Shown here one piece after another: positions 1-7,150 of a DNA stretch of 37,697 nucleotides; positions within the stretch are counted from its first letter, which is position 1, and every line of letters begins with the position of its first letter. Both the position numbers and the translations under genes were made by a program. The DNA comes from Inconstantimicrobium porci (GTDB lineage Bacteria > Bacillota > Clostridia > Clostridiales > Clostridiaceae). Under the pieces are notes generated by a model. It was not told the origin of the DNA. It did no database searches and saw only the letters and a list, made by a program, of their open reading frames with translations. The DNA lies in contig NZ_VULX01000028.1 of assembly GCF_009696465.1 (NCBI RefSeq), positions 1 through 37,697 of the forward strand. The letters are read 5' to 3'.

Positions 1-84
1 TTAACTTTTAATGGAGAAAGTTATAGATACCGACAGCAAAAAGAACATCTATTAGGCCTTAATAATAAGTCTGTACAACAGTAG
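1..84 (+). CDS. istB: IstB-like IS21 helper ATPase, C-terminal end only
   Basis: Frame 1 is open from base 1 to a TAG at 82-84, giving 27 residues that contain the string NGESYRYRQQKEHLLGLN. GESYR-x-(K/R) near the C-terminus, just after the 'H-A-H' segment, is typical of IstB, the AAA+ ATPase that helps the IS21 transposase IstA choose its target. Only the tail is visible, so whether the element is intact cannot be judged. The call rests on one short motif plus the terminal repeats immediately downstream. Confidence 0.55.
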   Translation, partial: LTFNGESYRYRQQKEHLLGLNNKSVQQ

Positions 85-187
85 CAATTATAATATCACC
101 CGCAACTGAAAGCAGGTATTATTTTTTTATTCTAAGTGGTACACTTTTTAATTAGCAAGGTGGTACACTTTCTTATTGACAAAAGCA
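1..187 (+). mobile_element. Right-hand end of an IS21-family insertion sequence
   Basis: The window opens inside an insertion sequence. The first 84 bases encode the end of an IstB-like ATPase. The sequence after it contains two direct copies of GTGGTACACTTT (136-147 and 160-171), 24 bp apart. IS21-family ends are known for carrying several copies of a terminal repeat. The outer end is probably near 187, where the sequence reads TTGACAAAAGCA, but the exact tip and any target duplication cannot be fixed because the left end lies outside the window. Confidence 0.65.
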
Positions 188-215
188 CTAATTAAACACT
201 ATACCCACTTTAAAT

Positions 216-1025
216 CTAGTAGGCTTCATTCGTTGCACTCATTCGCCTATTGTCGCAACAAGTTGCTCCAAATAATTTTTTATAATAGGTAACATCTACG
301 TCCCCATTATATATTATTATGAGTGGGCCACAACTGTTACCTAACAAAAAAGAAGAGGCTTTTTCATCCTCTTCCATCAACATATTATATAAATAATTAT
401 CATATTTTATAACTATCTTATTTACCTTGTAATACATATTTTTGCTATCTGATTTTGATATTATAATATCTCTCAAATAATTATAATCATCTATAGAAAA
501 CTCTTTTTTTGCATATCTCTTAGCTAATGATTTTAATTCTTTCTTAATTAGTGAATTCTTTCTCCAAAAATTATTATACACTTCTCTATTAACTAAAACT
601 CTTTCTTTAGTTTCCTTATTAACACATATGTAAATCTCATCATCTAACTTTTGAAACACACCATTTTCTATTAATTTTTCATCATATCTTTTACTTGTTC
701 TAATAGCAACATTAATATCACTGCATAACTCTTTTCTAGTTATTAATTCTTTCTTTTCTATGCTTTGAATCTTTCTTCTAGTATACATCTTTAAATTTTT
801 AATGTCTTTTACCCTAAATACTTCTCCTAAAAATTCATCATTACTCTGTGCATATTCTTCATATTCAATATAAAAATAAATACTTCTGCCTTCTTTAGCT
901 ATGTCAATTACCTTATAACAGGCTTTAGCTAATTCATATTTTATTTTTTCATTATCCCATCTTGATAAACTTTTAGTGTGTACCCCTAATATTTCTGCTA
1001 CTTGCTTTTTATTAATTTTTTTCAT
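216..1025 (-). CDS. HTH-domain protein of unknown function (accessory)
   Basis: A 269-residue basic, Lys-rich protein. Residues 5-26 form a likely helix-turn-helix (KKQVAEILGVHTKSLSRWDN), like that of MerR/Xre-type or replication-associated DNA-binding proteins. A second winged-helix-like stretch (ITRKELCSDINVAIRTSKRY, about 95-114) follows. No catalytic motif is recognised. The start is supported by AAGGAGAG upstream of the ATG. It ends about 30 bp from the IS21 end and is the last gene of the minus-strand block that holds the graspetide-like cassette, separated from it by about 200 bp with inverted repeats. It could be a regulator of the cassette or part of a mobile element; I cannot decide. 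Confidence 0.6.
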   Translation of the reverse strand: MKKINKKQVAEILGVHTKSLSRWDNEKIKYELAKACYKVIDIAKEGRSIYFYIEYEEYAQSNDEFLGEVFRVKDIKNLKMYTRRKIQSIEKKELITRKELCSDINVAIRTSKRYDEKLIENGVFQKLDDEIYICVNKETKERVLVNREVYNNFWRKNSLIKKELKSLAKRYAKKEFSIDDYNYLRDIIISKSDSKNMYYKVNKIVIKYDNYLYNMLMEEDEKASSFLLGNSCGPLIIIYNGDVDVTYYKKLFGATCCDNRRMSATNEAY

Positions 1026-1051
1026 AATTAATTCTCTCCTTTTTAATAACT

Positions 1052-1096
1052 ACCAATTAATTAATTGGCTTCTTTGGGTTATAGGAGTAAACCCAA
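1052..1096. repeat. Two adjacent inverted repeats between HTH gene and cassette
   Basis: CCAATTAATTAATTGG (1052-1067) is a perfect 16-bp palindrome. TTGGGTT (1074-1080) pairs with AACCCAA (1090-1096) around a 9-nt loop. Both lie just upstream of the HTH gene at 1025 on the minus strand. They could be an operator for that HTH protein or a weak attenuator; no U-run follows on either strand. The rest of 1026-1226 is featureless AT-rich sequence. Confidence 0.4.
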
Positions 1097-1226
1097 TTGT
1101 TACACCACCTTTCTTATATTTATATTATATAATCTAACTTAAATAAAATTCACTTAATATTTATATTAATCTTATTAATATACTATAAAAATAAGGTAAC
1201 ATATTTATGGTCACCTTACTTACTCA

Positions 1227-2075
1227 TTATTTCTTATTCTCTTGTTCACTCAATTTTGACTTTAAAATAGCAATATCTTCTTCTAACTTTTTCATACTTT
1301 CTTCTTGTTTATTTATTAAATCCGTACTATTACTTTCTTCTACTTTAAATCTTGTTATATCATTATTTATTTCATTAATACTATCTTGTATTTCATTAAG
1401 CTTATCTTCCATATCATTTTCTTGATTATTCGAAATTGGTATAATCCCTATTATAAATATTACTACTAACAATGATAAAGCATTCCTTATGCATCTGAAA
1501 CTAGTATTTATATAATTATTTCTTATTGTGTTATTCATTTCATTTAATTCTATATTCTGAGCATATGTTTTTTTCATAGGCTCATCGCTATTATTTAATT
1601 GGATTAAGTTCACTTTATTTAATTCAATTAAACTTACTTTATATAATACATTTTTCTCCATTAAAACCTTTAATGATAATATTCCAGCATACAACATGAA
1701 AAAAACTACTCCAAAACATAGTATTGTTCCTATAATTTTAATCACTATATTGTTATATTTAGTATATATTTCATTAATTGGTTTGATTAAACCTAAAATT
1801 ATTGTTACTGATATTGATATTGCAACTAAATTACTTTTTGCTTTATCTTCAAACTTAGCTACTCTATTTATAGAATTATCATATTCACTCTTCATATTCT
1901 CTAACTTAGTTTGATTATCAAACCTTACATATTGCAATTCTAAATTGTTAATATCTTCACTGTCATAGTTACTAATTCGAGCTATTTTCTCATTCATTTT
2001 TTTTTCAGCTGAATTGTTTTGAATCATTGGAAACAATTCTTTTTTTATAAAATTCTTAACTTTGTCTCCCACCAC
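1227..2075 (-). CDS. Membrane protein with C-terminal coiled coil, coupled to ATP-grasp ligase
   Basis: A 282-residue protein with three predicted membrane segments (about 82-99, 110-138 and 197-214) and a charged, heptad-like C-terminal coiled coil (about 221-281, Glu/Lys/Asn rich). The first 80 residues are a soluble helical region; the stretch just before the first membrane helix (RVAKFEDKAKSNLVAISIS) resembles the 'D-x-KA-x-x-L' entry helix common in small membrane effectors, which is only a loose similarity. It probably starts with GTG, and the ligase stop and this start overlap by one base (TAGTG), so translation is coupled. No transporter or protease motif is visible. Being the third gene of the cassette, it may be a partner, exporter or target of the modified peptide; this is inference. 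Confidence 0.7.
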   Translation of the reverse strand: MVGDKVKNFIKKELFPMIQNNSAEKKMNEKIARISNYDSEDINNLELQYVRFDNQTKLENMKSEYDNSINRVAKFEDKAKSNLVAISISVTIILGLIKPINEIYTKYNNIVIKIIGTILCFGVVFFMLYAGILSLKVLMEKNVLYKVSLIELNKVNLIQLNNSDEPMKKTYAQNIELNEMNNTIRNNYINTSFRCIRNALSLLVVIFIIGIIPISNNQENDMEDKLNEIQDSINEINNDITRFKVEESNSTDLINKQEESMKKLEEDIAILKSKLSEQENKK

Positions 2076-3031
2076 TAAAATTCCATTACTCCTTCCTTAT
2101 TTTTTTCCAAAGTATTAACTATATCCTTATATATCTTTAATCCAGAACTTTCTACTAACCATGCCCATTCTCCAGTTGGATTTATCTCTATAAAGTAATA
2201 TTTACCATTAGATACAGCCATATCTATTGCTCCATATCTTAATCCTAATTTTCTAACTAACTTAATACACTTTTCACTAATCTCATCTGGTAAATTAATA
2301 ACCTCAAATTTAACATCGTCCTTTTCTTTACGCCAATCTTGATTTATACCTTCTCCATCTTTAACTATCTTAACAGCGTATACGATATCTCCAATTACCG
2401 TAATTCTTAAATCCACTTTAGGGTTTATCAATTCTTGTACAACAACTGGTGCCATACTTAATGATGCACTTTTAAGTTCTTTCCCACTTACTATATTTGT
2501 ATATAAAAAACATTCTTCTTCATCATTTCTTAGTAACAATGTATCTATTGATTTTATTGCATACTTTTTATTAATATCAATGTTATTACAATAACTATTA
2601 ACAACTAAAGTTTTTGGAAGAGTAAATCCGAGTTCTTTTGCATATTTTAATTGTAACATTTTATTCTCTGCTTTATATGTATCAACAGGATTATTTATCC
2701 ATACTGCATTTTCAAAACAAATAAGATTTTTAACAAACGCCATCCACTGACTTTTATATAGCTGTTCTTCATAGCTATTTTGAGAATAAAATCTTAAATA
2801 TACAGGTGCTCTATAGTATACACCTTTCAATTGAGAGTCTATGTAATATCTTTCTTTTTCTATTTCTATTATCATCTTCTCATTAAATATATCCCATTGA
2901 ATAGAATACTCACTAAATTTATCTCTATTAATTCTAAGGTAACATCTCTCTCTTTTTCTCAATTCTATAGTAATATAATCACTTGTAAAATCTTTTGTAT
3001 CAGCAATAACCAAGTAGTCAACTCTATTCAC
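2075..3031 (-). CDS. ATP-grasp peptide ligase, MvdD/graspetide-synthetase type
   Basis: Predicted to form ATP-dependent omega-ester or omega-amide links between side chains of a ribosomal peptide. The N-terminal pre-ATP-grasp region has D-T-K-D-F-T-x-D-Y and the GVYYRAPVYLR motif (W/Y-Y-R-x-P in MvdC/MvdD/TgnB). The middle has WINNPVDTYKAENKMLQLKYA; the C-terminal grasp fold has DLR, DWR, LRYGAIDM and EINPTGEWAWL, the Mg/ATP-binding E-x-N-P-x-G-(Q/E)-W signature of this family. I choose the GTG at 3031 (318 aa): GGGGAGG lies 9 nt upstream, whereas the longer ATG at 3085 would overlap the upstream peptide gene by 62 bp. It overlaps that peptide by 8 bp at its 5' end and the membrane protein by 1 bp at its 3' end, so the three form one operon. 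Confidence 0.85.
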   Translation of the reverse strand: MNRVDYLVIADTKDFTSDYITIELRKRERCYLRINRDKFSEYSIQWDIFNEKMIIEIEKERYYIDSQLKGVYYRAPVYLRFYSQNSYEEQLYKSQWMAFVKNLICFENAVWINNPVDTYKAENKMLQLKYAKELGFTLPKTLVVNSYCNNIDINKKYAIKSIDTLLLRNDEEECFLYTNIVSGKELKSASLSMAPVVVQELINPKVDLRITVIGDIVYAVKIVKDGEGINQDWRKEKDDVKFEVINLPDEISEKCIKLVRKLGLRYGAIDMAVSNGKYYFIEINPTGEWAWLVESSGLKIYKDIVNTLEKNKEGVMEF

Positions 3032-3227
3032 CTTTTTTATCCTCCCCTGTTTCACAATCACATTTTTTGGTTTGAGGTTTTGCAAAATTTACATCTGTTA
3101 TACATGGATTAAGTTTCTCATCAACCCAATATCCTAACCTTGAGTTATATATATAATCTACCAAATTATCCTTTTTCCTTTTGTTTATATCAAACCTATA
3201 TATTTTATCAAGAAATAAATGCTTCAT
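3024..3227 (-). CDS. Candidate graspetide precursor peptide (67 aa)
   Basis: A 67-residue peptide encoded directly upstream of, and overlapping, the ATP-grasp ligase. The start has a very strong site, GGGGGAGT, 3 nt before the ATG. It divides into a basic N-terminal part (MKHLFLDKIYRFDINKRKK, a plausible leader recognised by the ligase), an aromatic middle (RLGYWVDEKLNPC) and a hydrophilic tail rich in possible donors and acceptors (TKKCDCETGEDKKGE), as expected of a graspetide core in which Thr/Ser/Lys side chains are joined to Asp/Glu. It also has three Cys residues. It lacks the microviridin PFFARFL leader motif and T-x-K-Y-P-S-D core, so it would be a different class. Precursor role is inferred from position, size and composition. 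Confidence 0.7.
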   Translation of the reverse strand: MKHLFLDKIYRFDINKRKKDNLVDYIYNSRLGYWVDEKLNPCITDVNFAKPQTKKCDCETGEDKKGE

Positions 3228-3257
3228 GATACTCCCCCTATTTTTTATTCAATATAC

Positions 3258-3286
3258 ATTATATACCATAATTATTTCTTTTTGTA
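3258..3286 (-). promoter_or_regulatory. Possible promoter of the graspetide-like operon
   Basis: On the minus strand TATAAT (3263-3258) lies about 30 bp upstream of the peptide start codon, preceded by TGG-type extended -10 sequence. A weak -35 (TACAAA, 3286-3281) lies 17 bp further up. Only the -10 is convincing. Confidence 0.4.
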
Positions 3287-3302
3287 TATATAATACGCAA
3301 AA

Positions 3303-3330
3303 AAGAAGTCATATCTTTTTATGACTTCTT
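3303..3330 (-). terminator. Rho-independent terminator (minus strand)
   Basis: AAGAAGTCATA (3303-3313) pairs perfectly with TATGACTTCTT (3320-3330) around a 6-nt loop, and on the minus strand the stem is followed by TTTTTTG. It terminates transcription entering from the right, probably that of the gene remnant at 3367-3453, and so insulates the graspetide-like operon. Confidence 0.7.
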
Positions 3331-3366
3331 AAATTACTATATTAACTATAAAATTTTCATACTTCC

Positions 3367-3453
3367 TTAAGGTACAAACAATGTCCACTCCTCATATTTC
3401 CAATCTCCTTCGTTCACAGCTTTTTCTGCATAAATTCCATTTAAGAAAGGATA
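3367..3453 (-). pseudogene. C-terminal remnant of an unidentified minus-strand gene
   Basis: A 28-codon open stretch between TAG and TAA has no start codon but reads as ordinary protein (NGIYAEKAVNEGDWKYEEWT, ending LFVP). The terminator at 3303-3330 lies just downstream. It looks like the tail of a lost gene, marking a rearrangement point at the right edge of the accessory block. I do not recognise the family. Confidence 0.35.
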
Positions 3454-3560
3454 CTATATAAAGAATAATATTTTAATAATTTTGTAGGATAAATAAGATG
3501 GATTGCGCGTAATAATCCATTAAGAGTTTGTGCTGCATGTAGAATTAAGGAGTGATTGAT

Positions 3561-4040
3561 ATGAAATATGCAATAGTATATAGCAGTATAACTGGTAATA
3601 CAAAAAAGTTAGCAGAAACTATTAAAAACAAAATTCATGAGTGCTATTATGGCAAGCCTTCTGATGAAGCACTTTCTGCTGATACTATATTTTTAGGATT
3701 CTGGACAGGTAAAAACTCTTGTAGTGCAGAGGTACAATCATTTATAGAAAAGCTTTCAGATAAGAAGTTATTTATATTTGGTACAGCTGGTTATAACAAC
3801 ACTAAAGAGTACTTTGAAGAAATTTTGTCTAATGTAAAAGCACATGTTCCATCATCAAACACTATTATTGGAACATATATGTGTCAGGGTAAAGTGTCTG
3901 ATGCTAAGCAGGATGCCATAAAAAAAGATAACCCTGAAATGTATGAAGCGATTAAAGATAAACTTGAGGAAGCAGTGCAACATCCAAATGACGATGATAT
4001 TAATGCTTTAGTATCAGAAATTGATAAATTAAATTTATAA
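3561..4040 (+). CDS. Flavodoxin-family protein
   Basis: A 159-residue single-domain protein that should bind FMN and shuttle electrons. The N-terminal phosphate loop SSITGNTKKLAE is the classic flavodoxin T/S-x-T-G-x-T signature after the first beta strand (YAIVY). The isoalloxazine-contact loops lie around FWTGKNSC and FGTAGYNN. I chose the ATG at 3561 because AAGGAG ends 8 nt upstream; the in-frame GTG at 3552 lies within that site. The C-terminal third is an acidic helical extension (to DKLNL), as in the 'flavodoxin family protein' group common in gut clostridia. It stands alone, convergent with the small gene at 4049, so its redox partner cannot be inferred. Confidence 0.85.
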   Translation: MKYAIVYSSITGNTKKLAETIKNKIHECYYGKPSDEALSADTIFLGFWTGKNSCSAEVQSFIEKLSDKKLFIFGTAGYNNTKEYFEEILSNVKAHVPSSNTIIGTYMCQGKVSDAKQDAIKKDNPEMYEAIKDKLEEAVQHPNDDDINALVSEIDKLNL

Positions 4041-4048
4041 TCTAAAAA

Positions 4049-4276
4049 TTAATATGCTAAGCTATAATGCTTAGCTATTTTTTTGTAAAACTCCAAGTCT
4101 TCTTTGTTTTCTGTAAAGCATGGAAATGTCATATTATAATTGCCCCAGACTGTCAGTGGCTTTTTAGTAAAGTAAAATGTGACAAAGAATACTTCTCTTG
4201 TGTTAAGTCTAGCTAAAAAAGGGATAAGGGATTTATCTGTAACTTTATAATAAGGCTCGTCATGATTAAGTTTCAT
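4049..4276 (-). CDS. Small conserved-looking hypothetical protein, start uncertain
   Basis: The ATG at 4276 gives 75 residues, including FFVTFYFTKKPLTVWGNYNM, aromatic-rich and globular in character. The frame stays open upstream to 4363, directly after the stop of the acetyltransferase gene, and the added part (VIYNLDEEAKDNLLSLC...) also reads as good protein. There is no ATG, GTG or TTG in that extension; the most natural N-terminus falls on ATA (4363). No good ribosome site precedes the internal ATG. Either it starts at an unusual codon, or its 5' end has been lost or mutated. Family unknown. Confidence 0.5.
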   Translation of the reverse strand: MKLNHDEPYYKVTDKSLIPFLARLNTREVFFVTFYFTKKPLTVWGNYNMTFPCFTENKEDLEFYKKIAKHYSLAY

Positions 4277-4366
4277 CTGCTTAGTAATTATCTCTTTATC
4301 ATCAGTACAGCAGAGACTTAAAAGATTATCTTTAGCTTCTTCGTCTAAATTATATATTACTATGCT

Positions 4367-4918
4367 TTATTCATAAGTGTATACTTCCACGTCTACAGTA
4401 TCTTGTCCACCCCAGTTCTTTTCCTGCTGCAGGTCTTCTTCTTTAACAAAACCATTTTTAAGCAGCGCTTTTGCAGAATATATATTTTCAGGCATCACAT
4501 AAGCCTTTAATTTATTAACACCTATTTCGTGAGCGAGGTAATTAACCATAAGCTTAACAGCATTTGTTGCAATTTCTTGATGCCAGTAGGATTCATTAAT
4601 GCAGTAGCCTATTGTTATTTTATTTGCACGCTTTTTATAATCAAACATTTCAGCTAGTCCAACAAGTTTATCTGGATTTTCACATAAGTAGATACCAGCA
4701 ATAATCATCTTCTTTTTATCAAAGTCTCTGCCACCAAGATTCCTGATTGCAGCCAAAAGATTTCCCCTGCTTTTCTTGTAAAGGAAAGGTGGTATGTATT
4801 TATACACATTATCATTATTCGTAATTTCAGATAATGAATCAATATCGTCTTCAGTCATCTTTCTTATGATGATTTTATCGTTCTTAAGTTCTGGAAAAAC
4901 ATCAAATAATTCTGCCAT
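4367..4918 (-). CDS. GNAT N-acetyltransferase, RimJ/RimL-like
   Basis: A 183-residue acetyl-CoA-dependent N-acetyltransferase. The fold is visible in order: beta1 with IIIRKMTEDDIDSLSEI, the central strands with LVGLAEMFDY and KITIGYCINESYW, the pyrophosphate loop HQEIATNAVKLMVNYL, and the C-terminal KAYVMPENIYSAKALLKNGF (N-x-x-S-x-x-x-x-x-x-x-G-F), the last being diagnostic of the RimL-like branch. The usual Q/R-x-x-G-x-G/A is degenerate here (H-Q-E-I-A). AAGGAGATTAATATG supports the start. The substrate is unknown; ribosomal proteins, small amines and antibiotics are all possible in this family. Confidence 0.85.
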   Translation of the reverse strand: MAELFDVFPELKNDKIIIRKMTEDDIDSLSEITNNDNVYKYIPPFLYKKSRGNLLAAIRNLGGRDFDKKKMIIAGIYLCENPDKLVGLAEMFDYKKRANKITIGYCINESYWHQEIATNAVKLMVNYLAHEIGVNKLKAYVMPENIYSAKALLKNGFVKEEDLQQEKNWGGQDTVDVEVYTYE

Positions 4919-4970
4919 ATTAATCTCCTTGTAGTGTTGATTATAATTTATATTTATAATTATAATACTA

Positions 4971-5165
4971 TTAAATTGTTATTATTCCAATAATGTAATA
5001 GCATGGTTTAAATTGTGACAGCTGTAAAAAGATGATTTTTCCATTTCTATATAAAAGGTAGGATTTTCTTCGAGTATAGGTAGAAATGTCTTCACCTCCC
5101 AAGATGACTATGTTATTACTGCTTTTTAGATTATCAGTGAGCTGTTTTATTTCTGAATAAGGCAA
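4971..5165 (-). pseudogene. Degraded gene fragment with probable frameshift
   Basis: An open frame from a TTG at 5165 begins with LPYSEIKQLTDNLKSSNNIV and LGGEDISTY, then becomes low-quality, hydrophobic sequence. Shifting frame near 5074 gives a better continuation (LEENPTFYIEMEKSSFYSCH) ending at TAA 4982-4984, about 60 codons in all. There is no ribosome site or good start. This looks like the C-terminal part of a gene that has lost its 5' end and picked up a one-base indel. Family not recognised. Confidence 0.35.
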
Positions 5166-5251
5166 AATATGTTATCATTTACTATGCACTAGTTTCTGTT
5201 TATTTAGTTAGTTATTTAAGTATGTAAAAACATGTTATTAAGGAGATTATT

Positions 5252-5899
5252 ATGGATAAGAATGAAATTGTAAATAAGACAGTTGAGTTTATTAAGGAAA
5301 AATTTTATGGAGAGGGTAGTGGACATGATTATTTCCACATTTACAGGGTATACAGGACAGCTCTATACATAGCTGAAAGGGAAAATGGCGCTGATAAATA
5401 CATAGTGTCTCTTGCTGCACTTTTACATGATGTTGATGACTGGAAGTTTACTGATACAAATGAGACAAACACTTCTAACATAGAAAAGTTCTTAAGAAGC
5501 GTAGATGCTGATGATGATACTATAGAAAGAGTATGTGCAATAATAAAAAAGATTTCTTTTAAAGGAGGAGTTGTGGATTCAACTCAGAAAACTATTGAAG
5601 GAAAAATAGTTCAAGATGCAGACAGGCTTGATGCCATAGGAGCAATAGGAATAGCAAGAACATTTGCTTACGGAGGAAGCAAAAACAGAATGATGTATGA
5701 TCCATCAATAAAACCAAAAAGTTTTAAAACTTTAGATGAAGTAAAAAATACAAAGAATCACACAATTAATCATTTCTATGAAAAGCTATTAAAACTAAAA
5801 GATATGATGAACACAGAAACAGGAAAAAAACTAGCTAAAGAAAGACATGAATTTATGGAAGAATTCTTAAAAGAATTTTACAAAGAATGGAACATCTAA
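5252..5899 (+). CDS. HD-domain phosphohydrolase (YedJ/YpgQ-like)
   Basis: A 215-residue metal-dependent phosphohydrolase. HD-family metal ligands are in place: H25 and H29 in SGHDYFHIYRV, the H59-D60 pair in AALLHDVDDWK, and D122/D124 in KIVQDADRLDAIGAIGIAR. The R-x-F-x-x-G-G segment follows, as in the YedJ/YpgQ group of small nucleotide-type pyrophosphatases. Length matches the family. AAGGAGATTATT precedes the ATG. It is monocistronic; a repeat element with its own hairpins follows 50 bp downstream. The natural substrate is not evident from sequence. Confidence 0.85.
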   Translation: MDKNEIVNKTVEFIKEKFYGEGSGHDYFHIYRVYRTALYIAERENGADKYIVSLAALLHDVDDWKFTDTNETNTSNIEKFLRSVDADDDTIERVCAIIKKISFKGGVVDSTQKTIEGKIVQDADRLDAIGAIGIARTFAYGGSKNRMMYDPSIKPKSFKTLDEVKNTKNHTINHFYEKLLKLKDMMNTETGKKLAKERHEFMEEFLKEFYKEWNI

Positions 5900-5950
5900 A
5901 ATAAGGACTAATTAATATACACGTTTCTCAGTAAATTTAAGCTAAATATA

Positions 5951-6170
5951 AATGTATAATGTATAAAGTATAATGTATAATTGTGGAATGAACTCCCTTG
6001 GGGGAATTCCAAAGCCAATATATAAGAGAACACATTTCTCTCTAAAACTTTTTGCAATTAATAATTACAGAGGTTTGGAGGTGTCCTCCATTAATATTAA
6101 GAAATTAGCTAACGTAGTGCAGATAATTTCAATCCTTAATTATACATTATACAATATAAAATATACATTA
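5951..6170. repeat. MITE-like element, copy 1 (about 220 bp, complete)
   Basis: The left end (5951-5983, ending GTATAATGTATAATTG) is an imperfect inverted copy of the right end (6137-6170, TAATTATACATTATACAATA then TAAAATATACATTA). Inside are two hairpins seen in sister copies: ACTCCC...GGGGGAATT around 5990-6010 and GGAGGTGTCCTCC around 6077-6090. There is no convincing gene within it. Sister copies lie at 16983, 20751 and 23604. The ends and size suggest a non-autonomous transposable element or a mobile structured repeat. Confidence 0.6.
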
Positions 6171-6203
6171 GTTCTATAATTTTCTTTTATCTAGATTAAG
6201 TAT

Positions 6204-6236
6204 AAAGATCCAAAATTAGTTTTGGTCTTTATTTTT
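6204..6236 (+). terminator. Terminator downstream of HD gene and repeat
   Basis: AAAGATCCAAAA (6204-6215) pairs with TTTTGGTCTTT (6220-6230) with one bulge and is followed by ATTTTTAT on the plus strand. It separates the HD gene from the convergent small gene at 6235. Confidence 0.6.
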
Positions 6237-6414
6237 ATATCTCAGTCTCTTTCAACTTATTTTTAATATCAAACATCTTATTTTCAAGTACTGTAATTTT
6301 GTCATCTAGAAGCTTATCTTGTGCAGAAGATGAAGTCTTTCCTTTCTTTTCAATAAGAGCATCGATATCACCTAGAACCTCGATAAATTGTCTTGTTAAA
6401 TCATATGCGTTCAT
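6235..6414 (-). CDS. Small coiled-coil protein (59 aa)
   Basis: A 59-codon gene beginning MNAYDLTRQFIEVLGDIDAL and ending with heptad-like KITVLENKMFDIKNKLKETE. GGGGGTGAG lies 6 nt before the ATG, a strong clostridial ribosome site. The two amphipathic helices separated by a Ser-rich linker (GKTSSSAQ) suggest a dimerising or protein-binding role. There is no signal peptide and no metal motif. I know no function. It faces the terminator at 6204 and is followed by a long gene-free AT-rich stretch (6415-6776) in which I see nothing beyond promoter-like sequence. Confidence 0.6.
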   Translation of the reverse strand: MNAYDLTRQFIEVLGDIDALIEKKGKTSSSAQDKLLDDKITVLENKMFDIKNKLKETEI

Positions 6415-6776
6415 AAATTCTCACCCCCACTTATATTATAGAACAATTCAAAGAAAAATCCATTAAATGAAAAATATTATAATCTAAAAATGTGTTTTTT
6501 TTAGTTAAATTAATGATAAAAAGATATATGCAATAAAATGTAAATGTATATATTTATGTTTTTAAAAATGAAAACGTAAAGAAAAGTTATCATAGTATGA
6601 AATTACTATAATTTTTATTAATAAAAATGGTTAGTATAGAGAAAAATATTGTATAATTTAAAAATACTATAAATAATTAATTTGTCAAAAAAAGGAGTTT
6701 AATTCAACGTTTAATTAATAAAATATATGTTGAATGGATTGTTTAATATAAAAGTAATAAAAAGTTGATTATTACG

Positions 6777-6805
6777 TTGACAAAATGTTAATAACTTACT
6801 ATTAT
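6777..6805 (+). promoter_or_regulatory. Promoter of the brnQ T-box transcript
   Basis: TTGACA (6777-6782) and TATTAT (6800-6805) are separated by 17 bp, with AT-rich sequence upstream. Transcription would begin about 50 nt before the T-box stem I at 6861. Confidence 0.7.
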
Positions 6806-6860
6806 ATAAGCATAAGTTAAATTCATTGAAGAGAAAAAGTAAGTTACGTTATTGTTCTTA

Positions 6861-7085
6861 AGAGAGTCGTCATTTTGGTGTAAGGCGATGTTCAATATGT
6901 ATCAGAAAATCATCTCTGAGAAGTATGACTGAAATTAAGTAAGTCATTCCGGAAACTCTCACCGTTATAAGAGCAGCGTATTGATTTCGATACGAAATGA
7001 GTGCTATAAATTTTATGTTTATAGAATCAGGGTGGTAACGCGGAACTTTTCGTCCCTCATAATTATTATGAGGGGCGTTTTTTTG
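6861..7085 (+). promoter_or_regulatory. T-box riboswitch (tRNA-sensing leader) upstream of brnQ
   Basis: A classical T-box leader. AGAGAGT at 6861 pairs with ACTCTC at about 6956 to close stem I. The T-box AGGGTGGTAACGCGG is at 7029-7043 and should pair with the uncharged tRNA NCCA end. The terminator CCCTCATAAT-T-ATTATGAGGGG (7054-7075) is followed by GCGTTTTTTT, and TCGTCCCTC can pair with the T-box to make the antiterminator. The 3' side of the specifier loop reads ACTGAAATTAAG; ATT (Ile) in the GAA-NNN-A context is my tentative specifier, which fits the branched-chain amino-acid transporter downstream. Readthrough is expected when the matching tRNA is uncharged. Confidence 0.9.
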
Positions 7086-7150
7086 TGCATTTTACAGTGG
7101 GGAGTAAAGTGTTATTTCAATGGATTTGTATGAGAAAAGGGGGAATGCAC

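Noticed and set aside
1696-1914. Plus-strand ORFs opposite the membrane protein and ligase genes (also 1207-1425 and 2831-3112)
   Set aside because: They are antisense shadows of the AT-rich coding strand, hydrophobic by composition and without ribosome sites.
3031-3085. Longer ATP-grasp start at the ATG at 3085
   Set aside because: It would overlap the upstream peptide gene by 62 bp, the extra residues do not look like the family N-terminus, and GTG at 3031 has GGGGAGG at the right distance.
4971-5165. Sirtuin (Sir2) N-terminus
   Set aside because: SNNIVILGG resembles the Sir2 NAD loop, but the following G-A-G-x-S and N-F-R-S motifs are absent and the shifted frame reads as a different protein.
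5973-6179. A 68-aa ORF inside repeat copy 1
   Set aside because: It runs through the terminal repeats and hairpins, has low-complexity Ile/Tyr/Asn composition and no conserved start in sister copies.
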